DNA of 46,829 nt from an uncultured Chthonomonas sp. (GCA_903885605.1 CAISJD010000024.1:1-46829), one strand, 5' to 3'. Counted from the first letter of the stretch, positions 35,301 to 42,838 are shown. Notes: generated by a model from the letters alone, not told the origin. Made by a program: numbers and translations.

Positions 35301-35801
35301 GAGGTCGCGATAGAAGGCGGCCGCCTCCTGCGCCCGGGCCATATCGTCGGCCACGATGGCGTCGCTGATCTCGCCGGCCAGGCACCCGCTCAGGGCGATG
35401 ATGCCCTCGTGGCGCTCTGCCAGGAGGCCGCGGTCGATGCGCGGCTTGCTGTAGAAGCCGTCGATGGCGGCGGTGGAGACCAGGCTCAGCAGGTTCCGGT
35501 AGCCCGTCAGGTTCTCGGCCAGTAGCACCATGTGGTGGTTGTTGCGGCCCTGCCGGGGCGTCTTGTCCAGATGCGAGCCCGGCGCGACATAGGCCTCGAC
35601 GCCCACGATGGGCTTGATGCCGGCTCCCCTGGCGGCCTTGTAGAAGTCGAGAGCGCCGTACATGACACCATGGTCGGTGAGGGCCAGGGCCGGCATGTCG
35701 AGTTGCACCGCCCGCTTCACCAGGGCGCCCAGGCGGGCGGCTCCGTCGAGAAGCGAGTACTCAGAGTGCGTATGGAGATGGACGAACTGTGGCGGCGGCA
35801 T
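32361..35801 (-). CDS. dnaE: DNA polymerase III alpha subunit
   Basis: A 1146-residue replicative polymerase of the DnaE1 type. The PHP domain opens with HLHTHSEYSLLDG and keeps its metal-type histidines and acids (TDHGVMYG, NDVHYL). The polymerase core has the catalytic aspartates in MPDIDMDFEDARR and GVRGSAAGSLVSY. A tandem HhH region, the clamp-binding QASLFD, and an OB-fold (VVNIAGVIAEIRARVDRNKNTMAHIVVEDLTG) follow. It has no intein or exonuclease insert. The ATG at 35801 has no clear Shine-Dalgarno. A good promoter lies at 35916-35944. Two exported-protein genes follow by overlap. Confidence 0.98.
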   Translation of the reverse strand: MPPPQFVHLHTHSEYSLLDGAARLGALVKRAVQLDMPALALTDHGVMYGALDFYKAARGAGIKPIVGVEAYVAPGSHLDKTPRQGRNNHHMVLLAENLTGYRNLLSLVSTAAIDGFYSKPRIDRGLLAERHEGIIALSGCLAGEISDAIVADDMARAQEAAAFYRDLFGPDRFLVEIMAHGLHDQEKVRELAPKLAREMGLQTVVTNDVHYLNGDDHYAHDVLLCVGTGAKMDDAKRLRYDSQQFYMKSAAEMAAALPEHREAMERTLAIADRCNLEMTFGRLSMPAPGLPEGVTPDDHLERTAWQGLRALVGDPAPDYRERLEYELRVIREMGYSAYTLIVADFAQFARDQHIHFGVRGSAAGSLVSYAAGITDIDPVEYGLTFERYLNPERLSMPDIDMDFEDARRCEVMEYVTRKYGADRVAQIVTFGTLQAKAVMKDAGRALDMPISEVNKIVGLVKGNAKSGGIAGELENNAEFRELYDRDRPIRHLVDTCLRLEGIARHSSVHAAGVVISADPLVEHTPLQKSTDGGLVTQYSASTLEDIGLLKMDFLGLINLTILGRAVANIRKSTGVTLDPRTLPLADEATFALLARGDTKGVFQLESAGMRRNIAALRPGSVRDLAAMVALYRPGPMEHIPTFVRSRHGAETIRYPDPCLEPILKETYGVIVYQDQVLQIARVFAGFSLGKADLLRRAMGKKKASDMEKSRTDFIKGALQLGRTEAQAERIFKLIEPFAGYAFNKAHAVCYAMVAYQTAYLKAHYPIEYMSALLTCYLEKPDKMRSCLAECSRMGLTILPPDVNRSDVEFSREDNAIRFGLAAIKSVGKTAVEAVMAARADGGAFRSLADFCERTTARKGMTKACIDSLIQCGALGSIHPVRRALSQGLDDAMRLAASKQKARNSGQASLFDDGAVEEADAPLPDVPDYPTEVQLRAERDLLGCYISGHPLADHRERLSRIGAVATEDLAEQEKDSVVNIAGVIAEIRARVDRNKNTMAHIVVEDLTGEVQVTVFASTYKECAAALVKDAVVQVTGRVQFRENIGAGEENAAEREAEIVADMVALLPSRSSSQGGQTLNVRISPDQAGVLGFVRTTLLQHPGTTGVCVHVADPTGPRRVMAGFRVEPTDDLQVTLRGLIGRSAVWVD

Positions 35802-35915
35802 GGGATCGAAACACGACCTGTCAGGCGAACTTGGAAGCGACAGAGCTTGGGGTGTACCCCATCATCCAGACACGGCGGGGACCTGCGGCGGTACAGGCGG
35901 GTTGTCTAACCGTTC

Positions 35916-35944
35916 AGTGTATTCGCGGGGCCTGCCCGAGTCAA
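35916..35944 (-). promoter_or_regulatory. dnaE promoter
   Basis: On the - strand TTGACT (35944-35939), 17-bp spacer, TACACT (35921-35916). The leader to dnaE would be about 108 nt and contains a GGGGT-GT-ACCCC palindrome at 35849-35860. The rest of the 243-bp divergent gap shows no clear + strand promoter for the deacetylase. Confidence 0.8.
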
Positions 35945-36044
35945 GGCCCATGGCCGGGGCGCCCGCAGGCCGTCGGGTACATTAGCAGGTACAGAGGGGC
36001 GCCCGACGCGGCATCGCCAAGCCCCCGGGGGAGATCAGAAGGCC

Positions 36045-36896
36045 TTGCCGTCTCGCGTTTGGACCAGACGTGCTCGCGTGGTCCCCGGGTGCCGATCACC
36101 GTGGGCGCGCCGAATCGTGGCCACCCTCGTGCTCTGGTGCGGAGCCCTCGGCTACGCCGGCATGTTGCCCGACCGGCCGGCCCGCGCCGTGCCGGGGCGC
36201 GGCGTGCCTCCCTGCGAGGCCCTGGAGCAGGGCAACCCCGGCAGGCGCGAGATCGCGCTGACCATAGACGACGGTCCGCACGATCCCATCGCCCGGCAGT
36301 TGCTCGACATCCTCCGCGCCGAGGATGTGCGCGCTACCTTCTTCGTGGTCGGCAAGCGCGTTCGCGAGCATCCCGGCGTGGTAGCGCGTATGGTCAATGA
36401 GGGGCATGAGGTCGGGAGCCACACGGCCACGCACCGGCGGCTGGACACGCTCTCGGATGTCATGATCCGGGCGCAGCTGCTTGGTTGCGAGGCGGCTGTC
36501 GAGTCGGCGTGCGGCCGCCGCGTGAACCTCCTCCGTCCGCCCGGCGCCCGCTACAACGCCGCGACCGCCAGGATCGCCGAGGAGGGCGGCTACAGGCTGG
36601 TCGGATGGACGGTCGCGGCGAAGGACTTCGTCGAGGTGCCCTCTGACCTGATCGTCGACCGCGTGCTGGCATCCGTTACCAACGGGAGCATCATCCTTCT
36701 GCACGATGACTACCCGGAGACCGTGACGGCCCTGCCGCGCATCCTCCGAGCGCTGAAGCGCCAGGGCTACAGGTTCGTCACCGTCTCTGAGATGCTCGGC
36801 CGCCTGTCGCCGCCTATCCGTGTGGAGCGCAATCCTGTGGCTCCGTCAGCGCGGTCGACGGCGTTCGCGGAACCCGGCACGGCTGCTGGACCGTAA
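36045..36896 (+). CDS. Polysaccharide deacetylase (CE4/NodB domain), membrane-anchored or exported
   Basis: A 283-residue protein with an N-terminal hydrophobic helix (IVATLVLWCGALGYAGM, about 24-40). It carries the five NodB motifs: TIDDGPHD (D75, D76), GSHTATHRR (the two metal His), RPPGARYN, VGWTVAAKDF and SIILLHDDYP. Such enzymes remove N- or O-acetyl groups from peptidoglycan, chitin-like or other envelope glycans. The start is TTG at 36045 with GGGAGA about 12 nt upstream; a GTG 12 codons later is an alternative. Its 3' end contains a possible ECF promoter for the sigma operon 30 nt downstream. Confidence 0.92.
   Translation: MPSRVWTRRARVVPGCRSPWARRIVATLVLWCGALGYAGMLPDRPARAVPGRGVPPCEALEQGNPGRREIALTIDDGPHDPIARQLLDILRAEDVRATFFVVGKRVREHPGVVARMVNEGHEVGSHTATHRRLDTLSDVMIRAQLLGCEAAVESACGRRVNLLRPPGARYNAATARIAEEGGYRLVGWTVAAKDFVEVPSDLIVDRVLASVTNGSIILLHDDYPETVTALPRILRALKRQGYRFVTVSEMLGRLSPPIRVERNPVAPSARSTAFAEPGTAAGP
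36869..36895 (+). promoter_or_regulatory. Candidate ECF-sigma promoter for the sigma operon
   Basis: GGAACC (36869-36874), 17 bp, CGTA (36892-36895). This resembles the GGAAC / CGT pairs used by SigW/SigE-like ECF factors. It lies inside the last codons of the deacetylase gene and would give a leader of about 25 nt before the sigma start, as expected for autoregulation. It is short and found by eye. Confidence 0.4.
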
Positions 36897-36926
36897 CTGA
36901 GATCAAGCCGACATAGGATGGGTGCC

Positions 36927-37523
36927 ATGGACCTGACTACACCATTCAGACGTGAAGCCCGGAACGATGCCCGCGAGTTCGACGGATTGGTGCGCAAGTG
37001 CCACCGCCAGGCCTATAACATCGCCTACCGGCTGGCCGGCAACCACGCCGACGCCGAAGACCTGACGCAGGAAGCGTTCATTCGTGCGTACAGGTTCTTT
37101 GACCGATACAATCGCCAGATGCCGTTTGAGAACTGGCTATACAGGATTATCTCGAACGCCTTCATCGACAGCATTCGCCGCCGTCCCAAAGCGCGCCTCC
37201 AGTCGCTAGACCAGCCGATCATGCGGAACGGCATCGACACCCAGGTCTACCTGGAGTTGCCCGACGAGGGCGCGAACCCGGAAGGCCAGATCATGGAGCG
37301 AGAGATCGATGAGCCCCTGCAGAGGGCGCTCTCCACGCTCCCCCACGATTTCCGGCAGGCTGTCGTCCTGGCGGATATCGAGGGCTTATCCTATGAGGAG
37401 ATCGCGGAGACCATGGGCTGTTCCCTCGGCACTGTGCGTAGCCGGCTGCATCGCGGACGGAAGGCGCTACGGGCTGCCCTGGGCCCCGGGTTCACCCGCA
37501 GGTCCATCGGAGCGTTGCCTTGA
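36927..37523 (+). CDS. ECF-type RNA polymerase sigma factor
   Basis: A 198-residue sigma70-family factor with only regions 2 and 4. Region 2 is FDGLVRKCHRQAYNIAYRLAGNHADAEDLTQEAFIRAYRFFDRYN then FENWLYRIISNAFIDSIRRR. Region 4 is ALSTLPHDFRQAVVLADIEGLSYEEIAETMGCSLGTVRSRLHRGRKALRAAL, with its helix-turn-helix. It looks like the SigW/SigE (RpoE-like) group. I chose the ATG at 36927, since AGGA lies 9 nt upstream; another ATG is at 36918. The stop overlaps the anti-sigma TTG start, so the two are made together. Confidence 0.94.
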   Translation: MDLTTPFRREARNDAREFDGLVRKCHRQAYNIAYRLAGNHADAEDLTQEAFIRAYRFFDRYNRQMPFENWLYRIISNAFIDSIRRRPKARLQSLDQPIMRNGIDTQVYLELPDEGANPEGQIMEREIDEPLQRALSTLPHDFRQAVVLADIEGLSYEEIAETMGCSLGTVRSRLHRGRKALRAALGPGFTRRSIGALP

Positions 37524-38038
37524 ACTGTCGCAGAGTGCACGGCCTTCTTTCGGCCTATATTGATCGCGAGGTTACGGGGCGCGAGATGCTCGTCATCCGG
37601 GCGCACCTGGCCCAGTGCCCCGATTGTGCCGACGAGTGCGAGTCGCTCTCATGCACCAAGGAAGCCGTCGCCGCCCTGCGCACGCGGGCTCCGCAGTCGG
37701 ACCTGGAGACCCTGATCCTCACCCGCGTCGCGCGGGAACGCCGCGCACCGGCCGTCTGGCCGGCCCTCGCCGTCGCTTCGTCGGACCGGGTACGGCAGGC
37801 CAGGTTAGCGGCACTCGCTGCGGCCCTTGCGGTCACGGCCCTGGCGCTCTCTGTGCGCAACACCCTTGTGGATCAGGCCGATAGGCGCGACGCGCTCGCC
37901 GTCCACCATCCCGCCGGCCAGGCCGGCTCGGTAGCCGACTGGAACGTTGAGGCGCTGCACGGTGATGTGGATCGGCAGTCGGTATCGACCTGGGCTGTGC
38001 CTGCCTCCCGGGTCGAGACGCTCGGCTCCCAGCCGTAG
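37520..38038 (+). CDS. Zinc-finger (zf-HC2) transmembrane anti-sigma factor
   Basis: A 172-residue protein starting with TTG inside the sigma stop codon. The N-terminal ZAS domain has CRRVHGLLSAYIDREV, then the HxxxCxxC zinc motif as HLAQCPDC (about 29-36). This type of domain holds its cognate ECF sigma. One transmembrane helix (RLAALAAALAVTALALSV, about 92-110) and a short outer part follow. So it should sense or relay an envelope signal and release the sigma factor on cleavage or conformational change. Confidence 0.92.
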   Translation: MNCRRVHGLLSAYIDREVTGREMLVIRAHLAQCPDCADECESLSCTKEAVAALRTRAPQSDLETLILTRVARERRAPAVWPALAVASSDRVRQARLAALAAALAVTALALSVRNTLVDQADRRDALAVHHPAGQAGSVADWNVEALHGDVDRQSVSTWAVPASRVETLGSQP

Positions 38039-38057
38039 CACGAGGGCGTAGCCCCGC

Positions 38058-39323
38058 GTGAGCCGCTCCGCTACCATAGCCCTGGCGCTCTTCTGCCTCG
38101 CCGGCCCGGCAGTCCACCCGGCGGCGACTGCCGTGGGCTCAGGCGGGCCGACCGTCACTGAAGCCTGGGAGGCCCTCTCCCGTGGGCTCCAGAGCGTGCC
38201 CCTCACCGGCGAGAAGCTGGTCATCACAACCGATGCCGAGGGGGATTTGCGTGTCCTGACGCGCCGGGTGGCCCACGCGTCCGACGGGCGCAACATGCAC
38301 AGCACGATCAAGCCCCGCGCCGAGAAGGGCAGCTTCGCGTGGGACGACGGCATCACCATTCGTACCTATGACGCCCAGACCGGTACCATGCTGATCCGCC
38401 GTAGCCTGGAGCGACGCCCTTCCCGCACCACGGCCGCCTGGAGGCTGAACCTCGTCAAGCGCAGCTATAACCTGGTCGTGGAGGGGGTCGAGCGGGTGGC
38501 CGGTCGCAAGTGCCTCCGCCTGGCGCTCGACCCGTACAGCCGCGCGGGCCTGACCATCCGCGTCTGGCTCGACCGGGCCACCGGCGCCGAGTTGCGCCGG
38601 GAGGAGGCCGACCCCGCAGGCAACTCCGTCCACGCTGAGATGTTCACCTCTGTCTCCATCCTTCCGCCCGGTCGCGACCCGGCCGTATCGTGCGCCATGC
38701 CTCGCCGCGCCAGGGTCGAGAGCTTGATCGGCGTCCGCGCATCCAGCGACCTCCATGAGCTCTCTCGGCGGGCCTCGTTCCACGTTCGCGTACCGGCCCA
38801 GGCGCCCGCGGGCTTCGAGTTTGAGCAGGGAACCGTCGCCACGGTGGGTGGCCGAAAGGCGGCCGTGCTGCGGTACACGAACGGCCTGGCCGCGCTGACG
38901 CTGGTGGCAACGCCGGTGCCGCCGCGCACGATGGCCGCGCCGGAGCATCGGGCCAGGCGGATCGCCGCGGGTCACTGGCGAGTTGACTGGTCAGGCCCCG
39001 ATATGGACGTGGTAGTTATGGGTCCATGCTCGCCCGAGGAGTTGCTTGGGATGATGGCCGGCTTCGATGCGGCCTCGGAGAGCGCCTTTGTCAGGCGGAT
39101 GGCCGATGAGAACGAGGCGGCAGGTCGACTCATCTCCTCCATGCGAGGATCAGGACGCACACGTGACACCGTCCATGCGATCCTAGAGATCGCCCGGCGC
39201 TCCGGCAAGCCCGTCGAGACGGTCTGGGCCTACGTTCGCGCCGGGCATGGCTGGCAGAGCGCCGCCTCGCGGTTCGGCATCCCGGCATCGGTGATCCAGG
39301 GACACCTGAACGGCAACCGCTGA
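38058..39323 (+). CDS. RseB/MucB-like periplasmic regulator with C-terminal helical module
   Basis: A 421-residue exported protein (signal ATIALALFCLAGPAVHPAATA). The N-terminal part (about 35-215) has the LolA-like fold of RseB/MucB: GLQSVPLTGEKLVITTDAEGDLRVLTRRVAH, SFAWDDGITIRTYD, YNLVVEGVERVAGRKCLRLALDP. A second domain (about 225-315) fits the RseB C-terminal region. Beyond it is an extra segment (about 340-421) ending KPVETVWAYVRAGHGWQSAASRFGIPASVIQGHL, which looks helical and helix-turn-helix-like. RseB in E. coli binds the anti-sigma RseA outside the membrane and shields it from proteolysis. The GTG start lies 19 nt after the anti-sigma gene, in one operon. Confidence 0.82.
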   Translation: MSRSATIALALFCLAGPAVHPAATAVGSGGPTVTEAWEALSRGLQSVPLTGEKLVITTDAEGDLRVLTRRVAHASDGRNMHSTIKPRAEKGSFAWDDGITIRTYDAQTGTMLIRRSLERRPSRTTAAWRLNLVKRSYNLVVEGVERVAGRKCLRLALDPYSRAGLTIRVWLDRATGAELRREEADPAGNSVHAEMFTSVSILPPGRDPAVSCAMPRRARVESLIGVRASSDLHELSRRASFHVRVPAQAPAGFEFEQGTVATVGGRKAAVLRYTNGLAALTLVATPVPPRTMAAPEHRARRIAAGHWRVDWSGPDMDVVVMGPCSPEELLGMMAGFDAASESAFVRRMADENEAAGRLISSMRGSGRTRDTVHAILEIARRSGKPVETVWAYVRAGHGWQSAASRFGIPASVIQGHLNGNR

Positions 39324-39328
39324 CCCGG

Positions 39329-40426
39329 CTACAGCATCATGTGCTCACGGTAGACTTCGAGGCTGTAGAGGAAGTCCTGGTAGCCGATGTTCGTGGATAG
39401 CGAGTGGTCCGATGCGTAGACGAACCTCGCGCCGCGCTGCTTCAGGCCCTCCACGAAGGCTGTGACCCCCTCGCGGATCACCGTGCGGTCGCCGCTCTCC
39501 AGGATGCGCGCGTCCAGCCCGCCCACCCACGCCAGCCGGTCGCCGTACTTCTCCGTAAGCCTGAAGAGGTCGTTCCCGGCCTTAACCTCCATGGGGTTCA
39601 GGGCGTCGAACCCGGCCTCCACCACCAGCGGCACGGCGGGCTCGGTGAAGCCGCAGGAGTGGAGCACCACGGGCAGGTCGTAGCTGTGGAAGAACTCCAC
39701 CATCTCGGCGTAGTAGGGGAAGATGAGCTTGGAGAGCGTCCTGGGGCTGGCGAATAGCGCCTGCTTGTACCCGAGGTCCTCGTAGAGCCAGATGCCGTCC
39801 GGCTTGCCCGCTTCCTCGATCAGGATCTTGTAGGCCCACTTGTAGAGGTCCGTGTAGACGCGGCAATAGTCGTGGATCCAGTCGGGGTCGGTGACGAGGG
39901 CGGTGTACATGGTGGTGTCGCCCAGGCTACCGCGCATGTTCTCCCAGATGAACTGGTTCCCGTAGCTGCACCAGCGCCCCCTGCCGCGCCAGTGCTCCAG
40001 GTTCTTGCGGACGGCGTCGAGGTCTCCCAGCCGTGAGCGGTCGGGGTTCATGAGCAGCGGACGGTACTTGCTCTCCCAGACTTCGCGGCAGGTCATGTCG
40101 AAATCGATGTGCTCCGGCGTGCCGCTCTGGTGCTTCCACCACTTGAGCAGGCCGCCCGCGCCATTCCGCACGGTGCGCCAGGCTTCGGTCTCCTCCACCA
40201 CCTCGCTGAAGCCCTGCATCGGCTGCCAGTCGAACCAGCCTCCGCATCCGACCATGTCGAAGCCGAAGTGCTCCACGATGTCCACGGCATTGCCGTTCTC
40301 GTCGGTGGGCATTCCCTCGGAGATCCAGCGTGTGATGGTGTCGCCCCAGGGGGAGTCGTGGCAAGGTACGTGGTCCGACGGCCGATGCCGGAGCAGGCTA
40401 TCGATGGCTTCACGCCCGGTCTGCAT
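39329..40426 (-). CDS. Uroporphyrinogen-decarboxylase-fold protein (second copy)
   Basis: A 365-residue URO-D superfamily protein, unlike the 320-residue copy at 6918. The N-terminal QTGREAIDSLLRHRPSDHVPCHD is the usual first helix. The core has GIWLYEDLGYKQALFASPRTL, VVLHSCGFTEPAVPLVVEAGFDALNPMEVKAGNDL and WVGGLDARILESGD. The HSCG motif matches the HxC zinc pair of MtaA-like methyltransferases, but the later cysteine is absent. Such proteins are common in genomes rich in sugar-degrading genes; their reaction is mostly unknown. The ATG has AGGAG 7 nt upstream. It ends 5 nt from the convergent RseB-like stop, and is not in an operon. Confidence 0.85.
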   Translation of the reverse strand: MQTGREAIDSLLRHRPSDHVPCHDSPWGDTITRWISEGMPTDENGNAVDIVEHFGFDMVGCGGWFDWQPMQGFSEVVEETEAWRTVRNGAGGLLKWWKHQSGTPEHIDFDMTCREVWESKYRPLLMNPDRSRLGDLDAVRKNLEHWRGRGRWCSYGNQFIWENMRGSLGDTTMYTALVTDPDWIHDYCRVYTDLYKWAYKILIEEAGKPDGIWLYEDLGYKQALFASPRTLSKLIFPYYAEMVEFFHSYDLPVVLHSCGFTEPAVPLVVEAGFDALNPMEVKAGNDLFRLTEKYGDRLAWVGGLDARILESGDRTVIREGVTAFVEGLKQRGARFVYASDHSLSTNIGYQDFLYSLEVYREHMML

Positions 40427-40607
40427 GGTGCGCTCCTGTTGGCGGCATTAGCCGCAGATTGATGTAACATTCGACTTGGCCGCCCGCGTAACCTGCACAG
40501 GGTGGGCCATCCGCCTGCGCTCTCTGGGTATCCTGTCCCTACTGTGCCGGCACGGGCCGTCGCGGCCCCGGGCCCGCCCGTGATCCCTAGTCTCTGGAGG
40601 TAATCCG

Positions 40608-41666
40608 ATGAGGTTGCTGCGCGTTGCCGCGCTCTGTTCTCTGTTGCCGCTCGCCGTGGCGCCGGCCATCGCTGGGCCATTGCTCAACGCCGGATCTCCC
40701 GCGCCGGCCATCAAGGGCGCGGCGTGGAGCGTCGGCAAGCCGCTGAATGCCTTCGCTGCGGGCTCGCTTACCGCGTTGACCTTCTGGTCCGCCACGGGCG
40801 ACCAGGACATGCAGGTACTCCAAGGTCTGTTCGAGATGACGAAGCGCTACCCGAAGGTCCGCTTCGCCGTGGTGGCCGTGCAGGATTCCGCCGGCCCCGA
40901 GCCCGTCCGCAAGGCCGCGGCAGCCGCCAAGGCCGCCGGCTTCACGTTCGGCCAGGACACGACCGGCGCGCTTGCCAAGGCGTGGCTCGTGGCCGCTGAC
41001 GAGCAGGATATGCCCATGGCCTTCCTTGTGGGCAAGGACGGCAACCTGGCCTGGATCGGCGACCCCCGCGGCGGGCTCGACTGGGCCCTGCGGCAGAGCG
41101 AGGCCGGCACGTGGAACGTGGCCCAGTTCGCCAAGGAACGAGCCAAGGAGAAGGCCGACAACGCCCGCTATGCCCGCATCATGACCCTCGTCCGCTCGGG
41201 CAAGGCCAGGGAGGGCCTGGCCGACCTGGACAAGTGGATGGCCTCCGACAAGGAGATGGCCAAGCGCATGGTGCTTGTCCGGTTCGACATCCTGATGCGC
41301 GCCGACGAACCCGCCGCCTACAAGTACGGCCGCGTCCTTCTCACCGGCGAGCTGAAGGACCAGTCGGGCCTGCTCTGGCTCATGGCCCGCTCCATCGTGG
41401 ACGACAACCCCGTCCTCAAGAAGCCCGACTTCAAGCTGGCTCTGGACCTCTCGCAGCGCTCCGCCGAGATCACCCAGTTCAAGGATGCCAACATCCTCAC
41501 GGCGCTCGCCTACTCGCACTTCAAGCTCGGCAACGTGGCCAAGGCCCTGGAGCTTCAGGAGAAGGCGATGCCCATAGCCGAGGCCAACAAGGAGATCCCG
41601 GAGCAGGTGAAGGCCACCATGCGGCAGCGGCTGCAGCTCTTCCGCAGCAAGAAGGCCGGCAAGTAG
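40608..41666 (+). CDS. Exported thioredoxin-fold protein without the CXXC, with C-terminal TPR-like repeats
   Basis: A 352-residue exported protein (signal LLRVAALCSLLPLAVAPAIA, about 3-22). The first half is a TlpA/thioredoxin-like fold: AGSPAPAIKGAAW, ALTFWSATGDQDM (59-68), FAVVAVQDS, and MPMAFLVGKDGNLAWIG with the cis-proline. The place of the redox cysteines (WCGPC) holds GDQDM, so it cannot do disulfide chemistry. The second half is helical and ends in a TPR-like unit (ILTALAYSHFKLGNVAKALELQEKAM). GGAGG lies 9 nt before the ATG. The upstream gap 40427-40607 has no clear promoter. A strong bidirectional terminator follows. Confidence 0.85.
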   Translation: MRLLRVAALCSLLPLAVAPAIAGPLLNAGSPAPAIKGAAWSVGKPLNAFAAGSLTALTFWSATGDQDMQVLQGLFEMTKRYPKVRFAVVAVQDSAGPEPVRKAAAAAKAAGFTFGQDTTGALAKAWLVAADEQDMPMAFLVGKDGNLAWIGDPRGGLDWALRQSEAGTWNVAQFAKERAKEKADNARYARIMTLVRSGKAREGLADLDKWMASDKEMAKRMVLVRFDILMRADEPAAYKYGRVLLTGELKDQSGLLWLMARSIVDDNPVLKKPDFKLALDLSQRSAEITQFKDANILTALAYSHFKLGNVAKALELQEKAMPIAEANKEIPEQVKATMRQRLQLFRSKKAGK

Positions 41667-41696
41667 CCTCGCAGCCGACCGCGAGACAAGAGAGAA

Positions 41697-41730
41697 GGGG
41701 ACCGGCAAGCCGTCTGCCGGTCCCCTCATT
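41697..41730. terminator. Bidirectional intrinsic terminator
   Basis: GGGGACCGGCA (41697-41707) and TGCCGGTCCCC (41715-41725) form a perfect 11-bp stem. On + it is followed by TCATT, on - by TTCTCTCTTGTC. It serves the convergent thioredoxin-like and lipoprotein genes. Confidence 0.85.
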
Positions 41731-41752
41731 GCGTCAGGATGTGCGTCGGGCT

Positions 41753-42838
41753 CTAGTTGCCGCCCGATGCGCCTCCCTGCGGCTGCAGCCAGTAGGTCAC
41801 CTGCAGCGTCCCGCTACCGGTGGTCTTCTTCAGCAGCCCCTTCTGCACGTAGATGTAGGGCGGCGGCAGCTTGGTGGCTGTCACCGTGTAGTCGCCGCTC
41901 GGGACCACCAGCTCGGCCCGGCCCGCTGCATTGGTGGGCGCATAGACGTCCACCGCGCCGGACGCCGACCGTGCGCGCACCGTGGCGCCGATGACCGGCT
42001 TCATGCTGGAGGGCTCCTCCACCACGAGCGCCTGGACGGTCAGCGGAGTGGCCGCCGGAACGGCGATCTCGTACCACCCACTGGCTGCGGGCACGTCGCC
42101 CCTCAGCGACAGGCGCCCAGCGACCTGGTTGGCGGCGCCGACGAGGGCCCAGACGCCGGTGGCCGGGTTCAGGTGGTAAAGGCCCGCGGAGGTGATCGCG
42201 GCGACGACGGTGGCGTCGCCCGTCCACTCCAGGGTCAGCGGCTTGGCTGGGTTCAGCGTCGCCGCGGAGCCCGATGGCTCGGTGATGCTGAGATAGATCC
42301 GAGCCAGCGTCGTCCGGGCCGGGCCTGCGGCCGACCCCGGCATCGATAGCGCATACCCCGGATCCGCGGGCAGGAATGTCGTCAAGCTCCGGCCAATCGT
42401 CGCGGCCGTGGTCACCAGTGTCGAAGCCGCCATGGTGGCCGATGTGTTCAGGCCGTCCGCCCGGTTGGAGGTGGCCGTAAAGGGCTCCGCCGTCGGTCGG
42501 TCGACGATGGGCTCCGCCGCGCAGAGAGTCGGGTGCCACTGGCTGGTCTGGCCGATCGCCACCGGAACCCGCGCCACGGAGGGCGAGTAGCCCGCCGCAC
42601 GGTAGGTCACCACGGCGGCAGCCTCCGGCAGGTCATTCAGGCGGTAGAGGCCGTCGCCGTCCGTCGTGGCGGTGGCCCCAAGGGCGCTCACCGAGCATCC
42701 GGCGATCGGCCTGCCCGCTGCGTCCTTCACGAAGCCCTGCAGCGACCCCGAGGTGGCGCCGCCTCCGCCGCATCCCCAGAGCGCGGCCACGGCAGCGGCC
42801 GACGCCAGGGCCGCCGTCATGCGCCAGTACTGGCTCAT
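41753..42838 (-). CDS. Lipoprotein with CarboxypepD_reg-like beta domains
   Basis: A 361-residue lipoprotein: TAALASAAAVAALWGC is a signal peptide with lipobox (LWGC, Cys about 23) followed by a glycine-rich GGG linker. A transthyretin-like regulatory domain (about 31-110) reads LQGFVKDAAGRPIAGCSVSAL, TDGDGLYRLNDLP. A central beta-rich segment resembles PKD/ZU5-like surface modules (LTLEWTGDATVVAAITSAGLYHLNPATGVW), and a second carboxypeptidase-like domain (about 275-350) ends near KKTTGSGTLQVTYWLQ. Its ATG overlaps the stop of the YjbH-like gene (ATGA), so the two are translated together. Cell-surface or outer-membrane attachment is likely. No catalytic residues seen. Confidence 0.83.
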   Translation of the reverse strand: MSQYWRMTAALASAAAVAALWGCGGGGATSGSLQGFVKDAAGRPIAGCSVSALGATATTDGDGLYRLNDLPEAAAVVTYRAAGYSPSVARVPVAIGQTSQWHPTLCAAEPIVDRPTAEPFTATSNRADGLNTSATMAASTLVTTAATIGRSLTTFLPADPGYALSMPGSAAGPARTTLARIYLSITEPSGSAATLNPAKPLTLEWTGDATVVAAITSAGLYHLNPATGVWALVGAANQVAGRLSLRGDVPAASGWYEIAVPAATPLTVQALVVEEPSSMKPVIGATVRARSASGAVDVYAPTNAAGRAELVVPSGDYTVTATKLPPPYIYVQKGLLKKTTGSGTLQVTYWLQPQGGASGGN

